Source: Treponema sp.
GTDB taxonomy: Bacteria > Spirochaetota > Spirochaetia > Treponematales > Treponemataceae
Direction of reading: 5' to 3'
DNA: 59,739 nucleotides
Assembly: GCA_017469785.1 (NCBI GenBank)
Contig: JAFUFU010000021.1
Coordinates: forward strand, 1 to 59,739
Each line of letters opens with the position of its first letter. Within the stretch, counting starts at the first letter, position 1. The notes beneath the pieces were generated by a model. It was not told where the DNA came from and did no database searches. It saw only the letters and a program-made list of their open reading frames with translations. The position numbers and the translations under genes are program-made. This document shows, one piece after another, positions 33,681 through 43,421 of the stretch.

Positions 33681-35071
33681 AAACTAAGTGCGGAATTTTT
33701 CTCATGGCATTGATTTCAATATTCACCTCATGCGGAACTGACTTCACATATGAGGCAGGTCAGATTTTCGCAGAGCAGAAGACGGCGGCGGAGAGCGACA
33801 CGGAGGAAGAGCTTGATTTCAGCCTTGAGGAAGAGGATGACGCTTACGAAGAGGAAAGCCTGAACAGGTGGACTGTCCTCGTATATATGGCCGCTGATAA
33901 TAACCTTGAAAGCGCGGGCATCTCGGATTTTAACGAGCTTGAGAACGCTGATATCAGCGATGACGTGACAGTGCTCGTGCTCTTTGATCGTTCCGAGGAT
34001 TACGATGCGACCAACGGCAACTGGACCGGAACTCGGCTTTATCGGATTAGGAAAGACAGGCAACTGAACCGCGCCCAGATTGCCAGTGAACAGCTGGATT
34101 GTCCCGAGCTGGGATTGAAAACATCCTGTGAGACTGAGCTTGATATGGCGAATCCCCTGACCTTGAGCGGATTTTGCGAATATGCGTGGAAATACTTTCC
34201 TGCTGAGCATTACGCGCTCATTGTCTGGGGACACGGAAGCGGCTGGCGCGGCGCGGACAATCCGGCCGCAATCGCCAGGGCGGTCGCCATAGATGACAAT
34301 TCATCTTCTTACATGGTGATTTCCCAGCTGCGTTCCGCTATACAGACTGGTATGAACATGGAGAAGCTTTCCGTCATCGGTTTTGACACCTGCTTTGGTA
34401 TGAGCCTTGAATGTGCCTACGAGCTTTCTGACTGCGCAGACTATATGCTCGGAACGCCAGCTCTTGTCAGCGAAAGCGGCTGGAATTACACCGAAATCAT
34501 GAATCAGTTTTCAAAAAGCGAAGAAAGCTGCCGTGATTTTATCGAAGCTGTCTGTTCAAATTATACCGCCTCATACGAAAACTATGGGCACGCTTCCTTT
34601 TCCTGCGTCGATTTGTCAAAAATCCCGGCTTTTGTCGCTGATTTCTCTGACTACTCGCTATCCTTGTCTTCCAGCATAAGCACGGAGAAAAGGCGAGATG
34701 AAATTTTCACGATTTTTACGGACTCATGCCTGTCCTATTGTGATGCTTCTTATCCTACGGATTTTTACGTCGATGTCGGCGATGCTCTTTCCCTGCTGGA
34801 ACCGTATTACCCGTCCGCCCTGGTGCGAGATTCGCTTGCGGATTGTATGGTTTCGTCATGGAGCGCTTCCGGAGATGATGTTTCTCTGGCTTTGTTTTTC
34901 TGTGTTTACCAGACAAAAAAATCTATATCGCCGTCATTTCCCTCAATGTATAAGAGCGGTTCCAGGGATCCTCTGCTGAGCCGCTTTGTCAGCGATTGTA
35001 CCGGTTATGTCCCGTCAGAGGAAGTGAGCATGACCAGCCTGTTGGACAAGCTTTTTTATGGAACATTTTAG
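33677..35071 (+). CDS. Clostripain-family (C11) cysteine protease, probable lipoprotein
   Basis: 464 residues. Signal with a relaxed spirochaete-type lipobox (SIFTSC), then an acidic linker. Protease core: WTVLVYMAADNNLES (strand 1), ALIVWGHGSGWRG (catalytic H186) and VIGFDTCFGMSLECAYEL (catalytic C239). The pair matches C11 clostripain/gingipain-like peptidases, which cut after Arg or Lys. It should act at the cell surface or periplasm. Placed directly before the giant RHS gene, it may process that protein. ATGA overlap with the preceding gene. Confidence 0.88.
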   Translation: MKTKCGIFLMALISIFTSCGTDFTYEAGQIFAEQKTAAESDTEEELDFSLEEEDDAYEEESLNRWTVLVYMAADNNLESAGISDFNELENADISDDVTVLVLFDRSEDYDATNGNWTGTRLYRIRKDRQLNRAQIASEQLDCPELGLKTSCETELDMANPLTLSGFCEYAWKYFPAEHYALIVWGHGSGWRGADNPAAIARAVAIDDNSSSYMVISQLRSAIQTGMNMEKLSVIGFDTCFGMSLECAYELSDCADYMLGTPALVSESGWNYTEIMNQFSKSEESCRDFIEAVCSNYTASYENYGHASFSCVDLSKIPAFVADFSDYSLSLSSSISTEKRRDEIFTIFTDSCLSYCDASYPTDFYVDVGDALSLLEPYYPSALVRDSLADCMVSSWSASGDDVSLALFFCVYQTKKSISPSFPSMYKSGSRDPLLSRFVSDCTGYVPSEEVSMTSLLDKLFYGTF

Positions 35072-35080
35072 GAGAACAAC

Positions 35081-38000
35081 ATGAGAATAAATTCAAGACG
35101 TGCCGTATTGTCTCTGCTGATGCTTCTTGCCATGCATTTTGCCCTGGCTTTTGATGCTGTAGACAATCCCGATGACAGTGACGGCTGGGACGGAACTTCC
35201 AGTACATACGGGCAGGACATACACGATTTCGAGATTGATACTGAGCTGAACAATTCCAGTTCAGATGACGGCGGAAGTTCATCCTCATCCTCTGGAGGCG
35301 GCTCTTTCACTTCATCATCTGGTTCGGATGAAAACTCTGCAAGCGATTCTGATTCATCCCAATCCACCCCGACAAGTTCAGAAGCCGACGACTCTGAAAA
35401 TCACGGGAAAGGTTCTGAATATGATGATTATCCGGAAGATGAGGAAATAGAAGTTGACTGGGATGAAAACTTTCTTGACGGATATGGTTTTTCACATAAC
35501 GGTGAGACTTATGCCACGGTCCTTGAAGTCCGAGACGGAGAGAACACCGTCACGTTCATCACCTACAGCGATGTCTACGACAAGGACGGAAATTTCATCT
35601 TTGACTACAAGGGACCGGGTGACAGGGACGAAATCAACGCAAGGCTTGTAGAAATCTTCGGCGGAAACTCCGAATACGCGGGTCTTGATGCCACAACGCT
35701 CCTTTCCCACTATGTGAGCGCGCTGAAAGAGCTGGACGATGCGAAAAAAGCCGGCGAGGACGCAAAAAAAATAGATGAAATCAATGCAAAGCTTGATGAG
35801 ATTCGCACTTTTCTGGATCGGGAGTGTGAGAAAAACGCTTACACATGGACCGTCTCATCCACATTGAATTTCGGTGTCATAACGAACAAGGAAGGCAAAA
35901 CCATCTTCCATGCGGGGGACCCGGTTATTTTTGCTTCGGGAGATTTCATCATCGATGACTGTGATATGTCCGTGAAACTCGGGAATACGGCTTTTGACAT
36001 TACTCGCCACTATTCTTCACGGGAGGCCTGTGCTGAGCAGACCGTTTCAGGCATTTTCGGCCCTGGTTGGAGCAGCAGCCTTGATACCAGGCTTGTGTTC
36101 GGGGCCGCGCGCACCTTTAGCGATGCGTTGCCTTGCTGGGATGCCTATATGAATGTTCTTGCCGAAAGCGAGGCACGGGCCGCCGAATATGCGCGTGAGG
36201 ACGCTTCATGCGTGAAAATCCATAATGAACTTCTGGCGCTGAGTGCCGAGGCAGCTGCGCAGTACCCTGTGATTGCGGAGAAAGCAGGCTTAAGCAATGA
36301 GATTATGCGAAAAAATGAAGCCTCACGCTACGGACATGCTGCTTCGATTGCCGAGTATCTTCCCTTTGATACCCTGCTGTATTGTCAGGCAGAAGGCGGA
36401 TTTCTTGCTTTTGAAAAGGACGCGGACGATTCCTATCATCTTCTGCCTCAGTACGGAATGAGCAATGTCTCTCTTACCCGCGAAGATGATTTGTTCTGTC
36501 TTTCCTTTCCTGAGCATGGTGAGAAAAGATACTTTCACGAGTCAGGGCTTCCCAGTCATTATACATGCAGAAATGGAAGCATTCTGCGCTTTCTGTATGA
36601 CGAAAAGCAGCGTCTTCTTTGGATTTCCATCGATGGAAAAAAAATGCTCAGTTTTTTGTGGAAAGAAGGGCGTCTTGACTTGATTCGTGACCTGCATTCC
36701 GGAAAAACAACGGAATACGGCTATGATGACGGTTTCCTTGTTTCTGTCACTGATTGGGAGGGAGACATGAAATCCTTTTCGTATAATGATGATGGAATTC
36801 TTGAAAAACAAATCCGTGCGGACGGGACCTTTGTAAAACTTTCTTTTGCTCAGGTTGACGGTACATTCAGGACTGTGAGTACGACGAATGAGCTGAATCA
36901 GGTGGAATATTTCAACTATGACTCTGAGCAGAAATGCTGTGAGCACTGGAATTACGAGGGAGATAAGTTTACTTTCTTCTATGACGATAAAGGCAGGACT
37001 GTTCGCGCTGAATATGAAGGGAAAAGCGTCCTTGACTATGAATACGATGAAAATTCGCGTCTTCATTCACGGACTGACGATTACGGGAAAACGGAATTCG
37101 TCTATGACGAGCATGGCAACATGATTTTAAAAATCTATCCTGACGGTAGCAGGGAATCCTGGACTTACAGGAATAATATGCTTTCCTCCTTCACCGACAC
37201 TGAGGGAAATCATCTTGATTATGCTTATACCTCTCAGGGGCAGATTAGCGACTTGTTTCAGGATAACAGCCTGCTCATTCATTTTGAATACTCTGAATCA
37301 GGTCTTCCCTCAGAAATGCATGAAGCTGGCGGAAAAAAAACAGAACTTTTTTATAATGAATTCGGCAATCTGATTTCCAGAAAATCAGTACAAGGGCAGG
37401 AAGAATCCTGTGAAAGCTGGGAATACGATGAGTCCGGGAACTTGCGCTCATATACGGATGCCCTTGGAAGAAGTACCGTGTACAAGACTTCACCCCATGA
37501 GATTGTAATGACGAATAGTGACGGACTTGAAATCACCGAGAGATATTCAGGGCGCAAACTCCTGCTGTCCCGGGCCTTTCACGACACTGATACAGGAGAA
37601 AAACGAATTTTCTCATATAAATATGACGATGCGAAAAACCTCACGGAAATTTACGTATCGGGCCGAACTTCATGGGGCACTGAAGTTGAAAAGACTTCTC
37701 TTCCTGTTAATACACAGAATCCGTTTGCCGGCTTCCGGACTGTAGGCACCGCTTGCGAGGGCGTCGCTCCTGAAAAAATCAGCGAGCTCTCTTTTGATGC
37801 GTGTGGCAGGCTTGTCTCGAATATCATGAAAGATAAGGACGGAAAATTGCTTTCCGCAAAGCGTTTTTCCTATGGCCGCCGGTGGATTGAGCTTGTTTTC
37901 GGCGGGCAATACAGGGAGAAGATTGAGCTTAACGCCTTTGATGAGATTATCGCACGCACTGACGGAAACGGAAACAGACGCTCATTCCGTTACGATATTC

Positions 38001-40822
38001 TCGGCCGTCTTGTCTCCGAAACGGACGCATACGGAAATGAAACATCTTACTCATACAACAAGTTTTCGCAGCTGGAGAGGGTGACTTTTCCTGACGGAGC
38101 TTTCATCTGCTACAAATACGATGATTCTGGCAACGAGACCGAGGCCTATGATGAGTTGGGAATGCTCTGGAAAAAGGAATACGATGAATTAGGCAGGGTA
38201 CGCGCCGTTTCTTCCAGCCCCTATCCGCATATTCAGCGGTTTGAATACGATGACTTTGGCTCCGTCTCATCATTGAGCTTGAATCAGACAAGAGTTCAGG
38301 AGACTTCATTCTCTGAGCCTGAAAATAAATACACGCTTACAGACGGATGCGGAAACAGCAAGGTTTTTCATTTTGACGAGCTGGGAAGGCTTGTCTCATG
38401 GCGTAACGCTCTCGGAAAATCTTCAGAAATCCAGTATGACGATTCTGGAAAATTGAAATCCCTCACTGACTTTAACGGAAAAACCAAAAAATATACCTAT
38501 GGAACTGACGGACGTTCTTTTTCAGTTTCCTGTGCTGACGGCGAATTTGCCTCATATGAATATGATGATGCCGGCAATCTCCTGCGCGCGAAAAATGCCG
38601 ATTCGGATATTGCTTTTGTATACGATGCCGGTGGAATGCTTGTCAGGCAGATTGACATGCGTTCTGACGCTGAAATCCGATACGAATATGACTCCGCGCA
38701 GAACCTTATCCGCATTAAATCGGCAGACCGCGACATTTCATATTCCTGGGGAAAAAATCAGGAACTTGTGAAGGTGACTGAACGTATTCTCATGAATAAT
38801 GATGCCAGCGTTTCCTGGGCTGCCTTTACCTATGACTCCATGGGACGTGAAATTCGGGCAGATTTTGATTCCGGTGAATATACAAAATCTTTTTATGATG
38901 TACGGGGCCGGCTTATTTTGAAACTCGGATATAATTCAGAAGGCGGGCTGATTTTTGTGAACGGAAGTGTCTATGACGCGTCCGGGGCGAAAAAATATTC
39001 CATTGATTCTGATTTTCAGGTCACAGCCTTTTCCTATGATGATTTTGGTCGCATTGCCTCTGTTTCCTATCCATACACAGAAGCCCTGGAAGAAAAAATG
39101 AAGAGGGATGTTCTTGCTGCAGGTCTGTTTTATTCAGATTCGGAAACAAAAGCTGAATATTTATCCCTTCCAGAAAAAGACTATGCTGCTCTCCAGAATC
39201 TGGTTTCCCCGGCTGGAATCGGGAGCAGGCCTGTATCTCCGCTCCAGCAGGTTCTTACTGAGCATTTTAAATATGATTTGAACAATAATATCATCGAAAA
39301 GCGAAACCCGTACAATACAGTGACTTACCGCTATGACGGAGACAACCGGCTTCTCTCATGGGGCAAGAATTGTTCAGCTGTATACGATTCAAACGGAAAT
39401 CTCATTGAGGAAAAAACTGCTTTTGCGCAAGTGACTTACACTTATACGGCTTTCGACAGAATCAAAACTGTCAAGACACTTGATTTTGAGACAAATGCCT
39501 GTTTTGAGCAGCATAATGTATACGATGCTTTTTCCCGTAGAATCTCTTGTGAAACCTCGGAGGAGGGAGTCTTTGAGAATACCTATATCGGGCAGACAGC
39601 CATGCTCTTTGACTCGCAGAGAAAAATGAGCTTTAACTCGCCCCTGGCAGATATGAGTTCAGTGCGCTACACTTTTATAGGGGATGAAGGCTATAAGCGG
39701 AAGACTCAACGGCGCCGGACTGTCGAAACGCGTGTAAGCCCTTCCTATGATGGCAGGGGGCGAATTTACTCATACTATTCGGCCGGCGAAACTTCTGGCG
39801 AGGGTAAGCATCTCCTCTTTTCTGACGAGCAGGGTAGCGTAAGGGCGGAAGTAGGTCCTGACAGGCTTGTGATGCGCTATGCCTATGATATTTTCGGTGA
39901 TGTCATTGAGCGCCCTGGACGCTTCGGCTTCATTGGAAAACAGTATTCAGCGCTCAGCGCCTTGTATGATTTTGGCTACAGGGATTATAAAAGCTCTTAC
40001 GCCCGGTTCTCTTCCCAGGATCCTGCTCATGCCGCCATGAACTTATATGCGTATTGTGATGGGAATCCCGTACAGTTTTTTGATTCCGATGGCTTGTATC
40101 CGATTCCAGTGAAGGCCCAGCATATGCAGGATATGGGACACACGCTTCTGGGGAATTCAAGCGATGAATATACTGATTTGGAAGGATGCGTAGTTACATC
40201 TGTAGCCGAAGCTTTGACGGCCTTGACAGGAACGATGGTTACAAACGATTATGTGAATTCCCAAAAAGACTGCTTTGGATCTGGCAACACTGCAGGCTGT
40301 GTTATCTGGGGTAATCTTGAGACAGTCTTCGGATTGCGCGATAAGAATGAGTTTTTAAATGACCGCAGCGTAAACAACGTGCTTACCCTGCGCGAATCCT
40401 ACAATAAATATCAGGAGACGATTAAGGCAATTGAAGACTCCGTGCTGAAGGCCTTCTCTGCTGGAAAAATCGAAAAAGCTCAGGCAGAGGCTGCAAAAGC
40501 CATAGCCCATGTAGACAAGGTCACAGAGACGCTGAGCAGATTGACAAATGAAGTCTCTCCGATAGTTGTAGTCGCACAGGTTGGCTATGGAAAATCTGGA
40601 TCAGGAAATGCTCTGCTGCATTATGTTCCCATTGATACAAAAATTGAGACTGTCAGGGGGCAGCAAGTTGTGGCGATTACGCCGACCTCCCGTAGCGACA
40701 GGGCCGAAGCTGTTCCTGGAAATTCATATCGCCCGAATGTAGGATGGTTTGTAGAAAACGGGAAAGTCTATGTCCCTATAACGCTGATAAATCGTATAGA
40801 GTCATTCTCTAAAGCGCGATAG
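35081..40822 (+). CDS. Giant Sec-targeted RHS/YD-repeat protein with C39-like tail
   Basis: 1913 residues. Signal peptide (MRINSRRAVLSLLMLLAMHF, cleavage after ALA, ~23). Ser/Asp/Glu-rich linker (~50-125). A DUF6531-type entry module (~280-345: GDPVIFASGDFIIDD, FGPGWSSSLDTRL). YD repeats from ~540 to ~1540 (many GxxxxYxYDxxGxL units). RHS core-associated segment (~1590-1670: YAYDIFGDVIERPGRFGFIG, YDFGYRDYKSSYARFSSQDP). The variable tail (1673-1913) has C1703 (LEGCVVTSVAEALTALTG) and H1847 (ALLHYVPID), resembling a C39/papain-like peptidase. RHS proteins form a shell around a toxic tip; no immunity gene follows. Starts 9 bases after the protease gene. Confidence 0.9.
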   Translation: MRINSRRAVLSLLMLLAMHFALAFDAVDNPDDSDGWDGTSSTYGQDIHDFEIDTELNNSSSDDGGSSSSSSGGGSFTSSSGSDENSASDSDSSQSTPTSSEADDSENHGKGSEYDDYPEDEEIEVDWDENFLDGYGFSHNGETYATVLEVRDGENTVTFITYSDVYDKDGNFIFDYKGPGDRDEINARLVEIFGGNSEYAGLDATTLLSHYVSALKELDDAKKAGEDAKKIDEINAKLDEIRTFLDRECEKNAYTWTVSSTLNFGVITNKEGKTIFHAGDPVIFASGDFIIDDCDMSVKLGNTAFDITRHYSSREACAEQTVSGIFGPGWSSSLDTRLVFGAARTFSDALPCWDAYMNVLAESEARAAEYAREDASCVKIHNELLALSAEAAAQYPVIAEKAGLSNEIMRKNEASRYGHAASIAEYLPFDTLLYCQAEGGFLAFEKDADDSYHLLPQYGMSNVSLTREDDLFCLSFPEHGEKRYFHESGLPSHYTCRNGSILRFLYDEKQRLLWISIDGKKMLSFLWKEGRLDLIRDLHSGKTTEYGYDDGFLVSVTDWEGDMKSFSYNDDGILEKQIRADGTFVKLSFAQVDGTFRTVSTTNELNQVEYFNYDSEQKCCEHWNYEGDKFTFFYDDKGRTVRAEYEGKSVLDYEYDENSRLHSRTDDYGKTEFVYDEHGNMILKIYPDGSRESWTYRNNMLSSFTDTEGNHLDYAYTSQGQISDLFQDNSLLIHFEYSESGLPSEMHEAGGKKTELFYNEFGNLISRKSVQGQEESCESWEYDESGNLRSYTDALGRSTVYKTSPHEIVMTNSDGLEITERYSGRKLLLSRAFHDTDTGEKRIFSYKYDDAKNLTEIYVSGRTSWGTEVEKTSLPVNTQNPFAGFRTVGTACEGVAPEKISELSFDACGRLVSNIMKDKDGKLLSAKRFSYGRRWIELVFGGQYREKIELNAFDEIIARTDGNGNRRSFRYDILGRLVSETDAYGNETSYSYNKFSQLERVTFPDGAFICYKYDDSGNETEAYDELGMLWKKEYDELGRVRAVSSSPYPHIQRFEYDDFGSVSSLSLNQTRVQETSFSEPENKYTLTDGCGNSKVFHFDELGRLVSWRNALGKSSEIQYDDSGKLKSLTDFNGKTKKYTYGTDGRSFSVSCADGEFASYEYDDAGNLLRAKNADSDIAFVYDAGGMLVRQIDMRSDAEIRYEYDSAQNLIRIKSADRDISYSWGKNQELVKVTERILMNNDASVSWAAFTYDSMGREIRADFDSGEYTKSFYDVRGRLILKLGYNSEGGLIFVNGSVYDASGAKKYSIDSDFQVTAFSYDDFGRIASVSYPYTEALEEKMKRDVLAAGLFYSDSETKAEYLSLPEKDYAALQNLVSPAGIGSRPVSPLQQVLTEHFKYDLNNNIIEKRNPYNTVTYRYDGDNRLLSWGKNCSAVYDSNGNLIEEKTAFAQVTYTYTAFDRIKTVKTLDFETNACFEQHNVYDAFSRRISCETSEEGVFENTYIGQTAMLFDSQRKMSFNSPLADMSSVRYTFIGDEGYKRKTQRRRTVETRVSPSYDGRGRIYSYYSAGETSGEGKHLLFSDEQGSVRAEVGPDRLVMRYAYDIFGDVIERPGRFGFIGKQYSALSALYDFGYRDYKSSYARFSSQDPAHAAMNLYAYCDGNPVQFFDSDGLYPIPVKAQHMQDMGHTLLGNSSDEYTDLEGCVVTSVAEALTALTGTMVTNDYVNSQKDCFGSGNTAGCVIWGNLETVFGLRDKNEFLNDRSVNNVLTLRESYNKYQETIKAIEDSVLKAFSAGKIEKAQAEAAKAIAHVDKVTETLSRLTNEVSPIVVVAQVGYGKSGSGNALLHYVPIDTKIETVRGQQVVAITPTSRSDRAEAVPGNSYRPNVGWFVENGKVYVPITLINRIESFSKAR

Positions 40823-40839
40823 ACAAAAGTCGGTTAAAG

Positions 40840-40857
40840 TGATAAATTTTGTTATCA
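40840..40857. promoter_or_regulatory. Palindromic operator-like site ahead of the formate/nitrite channel
   Basis: TGATAA-ATTTTG-TTATCA, perfect 6-base arms, 24 bases before the start codon. The spacing and TGAT/ATCA ends resemble CRP/FNR-family sites, which would suit an anaerobic channel gene. Confidence 0.4.
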
Positions 40858-40880
40858 TACAATAACTTTAGGGTAGGAAT

Positions 40881-41678
40881 ATGCATTTACCTTCGGAAAT
40901 TATCAAACTTTATTCTTTAATCGGCTCTACTAAAACAGAGCAGCCCGTTTTTAAGACTTTTATCCTTGCGATTTTTGCTGGTGCCTTTATCGCTCTCGGT
41001 GCGCTGGGAAGCCAGATTATTTCTTGCGGGGTTGTTCCCGTGGCATTTGGTCGTGTGTTGAGCGGAATCATATTTCCGATTGGCCTTGCTATGGTTGTTA
41101 TTGCAGGCGGTGAGCTTTTTACGGGCAACTGTCTCCTCTTCATTCCTGTTCTTGATCATCAGATTTCATGGCAGGATTTTGCGAAAAACCTTGTGATTGT
41201 TTATATCGGCAATCTTGTTGGAAGCCTTTTCATCGCTTTTATAGCGAATTTTGGCCATATAATTTCTCTTTATAACGGAGAGCTGGTAAAGTCAGTTGTC
41301 ACAACCGCTTCCGTAAAGGCTAATATTCCATTCCTCGACGGATTCTTCAAGGGCATTTTGTGTAATGTTCTTGTTTGTATCGCTGTTTGGGCAAGTCAGG
41401 CAGCGGAAGAGTTGAGTGGCCGAATCATCGCCCTTTACCTTCCGATTTTCCTTTTCATTGTCTGTGGTTTCGAGCACTCTGTAGCAAATATGTATTTCAT
41501 TCCGGCCGGTATGATGGCTCAGTATGTCTACGGCATTCAGGGACACATCTCGATTCTTGGGTTCCTGTGGAATCTGCTTCCTGTTACCCTTGGAAACCTT
41601 GTAGGCGGTTCTCTCCTTGTCAGCGGTGGCTACTATCTTGCTTATCTTAAAAGTGTCCGTGGCTACGAGGACGATTAA
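40881..41678 (+). CDS. Formate/nitrite transporter family channel
   Basis: 265 residues, six helices. FNT signatures: ILAIFAGAFIALGALG (first pore segment) and VIAGGELFTGNCLL; AGMMAQYVYGIQG region matches the second half. Forms a pentameric channel for small monocarboxylates or nitrite. FocA versus NirC cannot be separated by sequence alone; formate export is plausible for a fermentative spirochaete. Single-gene unit between the RHS operon and a bidirectional terminator. Confidence 0.9.
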   Translation: MHLPSEIIKLYSLIGSTKTEQPVFKTFILAIFAGAFIALGALGSQIISCGVVPVAFGRVLSGIIFPIGLAMVVIAGGELFTGNCLLFIPVLDHQISWQDFAKNLVIVYIGNLVGSLFIAFIANFGHIISLYNGELVKSVVTTASVKANIPFLDGFFKGILCNVLVCIAVWASQAAEELSGRIIALYLPIFLFIVCGFEHSVANMYFIPAGMMAQYVYGIQGHISILGFLWNLLPVTLGNLVGGSLLVSGGYYLAYLKSVRGYEDD

Positions 41679-41712
41679 TCAATTCACAATCCATAATTCA
41701 CAATTCTGAATA

Positions 41713-41771
41713 AAAAAAATCCCTGTGTGAAAGTCTTTCATTCAAAAGCCTCCAGTCACAGGGATTTTTTT
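41713..41771. terminator. Bidirectional terminator with nested hairpin
   Basis: Perfect 15-base arms AAAAAAATCCCTGTG (41713-41727) and CACAGGGATTTTTTT (41757-41771). The loop holds a small hairpin TGAAA-gtc-TTTCA (41728-41740). Flanked by AATTCACAAT/ATGAATTATG-type repeat text. Separates convergent channel and carboxylase genes; same design as the terminator at 10458-10508. Confidence 0.88.
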
Positions 41772-41818
41772 GCATAACAGCAGAAACTATGCATTTTTCA
41801 TTATGAATTATGCATTGT

Positions 41819-43333
41819 TTACAGAGGAATGTTTCCGTGTTTTTTTGCCACGATGTCGCTTGAAGTTTTGCCTTCAAGGAATTTGAAGCTCTGAACGACC
41901 CTTGCGCGGGTTTCTTCCGGATTGATGACAGCAGAAATGTAGTCGCGCTGGGCGGCGATTGTCGGTGTCATGAATGTTTCCCGGTATTCCTGACCTTTCT
42001 GAGCCTTTACGTTGGGGTCGGCTTCCTTTGCATACAGGATTCCGATTGCGCCCTCAGCTCCCATGACGGCGATTTCTGCCTTTGGCCAGGCGTAAACAAA
42101 ATCAGCTCCCAAGTGCTTTGAGCACATTGCGATGTATGCGCCGCCATAAGCCTTTCGCGTGATAACCGTGACTTTCGGAACGCTTGCCTCGCTGTAGGCG
42201 TAGAGGAGTTTTGCTCCGTGGCGGATAATTCCTTTCTGCTCTTCCTGAGGGCCTGGAATGAAGCCGGGAACGTCAACGAAGGTGAGGAGGGGAATGTCAT
42301 AGCAGTCACAGTAGCGTACGAAGCGTGAGATTTTGTCTGAAGCGTCGCAGTTCAATACGCCGCCGAAGAAGCCTGGGTTGTTTCCCACGATTCCTACGGT
42401 TTTTCCTTCGATTTTGCCGAATCCGACCACAGCATTTGCCGCGAATTCAGCCATAATCTCGTAGAAGGTTCCGTCATCGATTACATTTTCGATTATATTC
42501 TTGATGTCGTAGCCCTTTGTGCTTGACTCAGGAAGAACGCTCTGAATTTCCTTGAGTTTTTTTGAGCTGAATGAGAATTCTTTTTTAGCGAACAAGCCTG
42601 ATTTTTCGACTTTTTCCTCGAATGGCGTTTTGTCGCCATAGTAGTGCGGAATGTAGTCCAAAAGTTCCTTTACTTTCTCGAAGCACTCGTTCTCGTTCTG
42701 TGCGCGGTAGTGTGCGACGCCTGATTTCTGAGCGTGGATGGCGGCACCGCCCAAGTCTTCAGAGGAAATATCCATGAACATTACCTGCTTTACGACTTTT
42801 GGACCTGTGATGTACATCTCAGAGATTTTATCAACGGTGAAAATAAAGTCAGTGAGTCCCGGTGAGTAGACGGCGCCACCTGCACATGGCCCGACGATTA
42901 CTGAAATCTGAGGAATTACGCCAGAAGCCCGGACGTTCTGTTTGAAGATTTCGCCGTATCCGCAGAGAGCGTCAACGCCTTCCTGAATGCGAGCGCCGCC
43001 CGAATCGTTTACGCCGATAACAGGGCATTTGTATTCAATTGCTTTTGCGATAATTTCCGCGATTTTCTGGCCGTGAACTTTTCCCAGAGAGCCTCCCTGA
43101 ACAGTGAAATCCTGTGAATAGACCGCGACTTTTTTGCCGTTGATTGTACCGAAGCCTGTGATAACTCCGTCGTAAGGAATGTCTTTTTTGTCCATACCGA
43201 ATGCAGTGCACTGATGGCGGGCATCGGCGTAAATTTCCATGAAAGAGCCTTTGTCTACGAGCGCATTGATTCGCTCGATTGCGTGAAGTTTTCCTTTTGC
43301 ATGCTGCTTTTCAAGATTGTATTCAAAAGCCAT
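41819..43333 (-). CDS. Acyl-CoA carboxylase/decarboxylase carboxyltransferase subunit
   Basis: 504 residues, full-length carboxyltransferase of the PccB/MmdA type. N-terminal crotonase-like half: VIGVNDSGGARIQEGVDAL, SVIVGPCAGGAVYSPG, FMDISSEDLGGAAIHAQKSG. C-terminal half: PGFIPGPQEEQKGIIRHGAK, TRKAYGGAYIAMCSKHLGAD, AEIAVMGAEGAIGILY. It moves CO2 between biotin and an acyl-CoA (propionyl/methylmalonyl). No biotin carboxylase, biotin carrier or sodium-pump beta subunit is adjacent, so partners must lie elsewhere. Confidence 0.92.
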   Translation of the reverse strand: MAFEYNLEKQHAKGKLHAIERINALVDKGSFMEIYADARHQCTAFGMDKKDIPYDGVITGFGTINGKKVAVYSQDFTVQGGSLGKVHGQKIAEIIAKAIEYKCPVIGVNDSGGARIQEGVDALCGYGEIFKQNVRASGVIPQISVIVGPCAGGAVYSPGLTDFIFTVDKISEMYITGPKVVKQVMFMDISSEDLGGAAIHAQKSGVAHYRAQNENECFEKVKELLDYIPHYYGDKTPFEEKVEKSGLFAKKEFSFSSKKLKEIQSVLPESSTKGYDIKNIIENVIDDGTFYEIMAEFAANAVVGFGKIEGKTVGIVGNNPGFFGGVLNCDASDKISRFVRYCDCYDIPLLTFVDVPGFIPGPQEEQKGIIRHGAKLLYAYSEASVPKVTVITRKAYGGAYIAMCSKHLGADFVYAWPKAEIAVMGAEGAIGILYAKEADPNVKAQKGQEYRETFMTPTIAAQRDYISAVINPEETRARVVQSFKFLEGKTSSDIVAKKHGNIPL

Positions 43334-43421
43334 GATTTTCTCCTATAAAAATCAATCTGAATGTGGAAAAAGTGTATCTGTCTGCCGTGAAAATGTCAAT
43401 ATGACAAAAAATGAAATTTTG

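Noticed and set aside
36542..37066. 174-codon minus-strand ORF within the RHS gene
   Set aside because: Lies wholly in YD-repeat coding DNA; no start signal or domain.
35081..40822. T6SS effector reading of the RHS protein
   Set aside because: A Sec signal peptide is present, and no PAAR, VgrG or T6SS gene is in the window.
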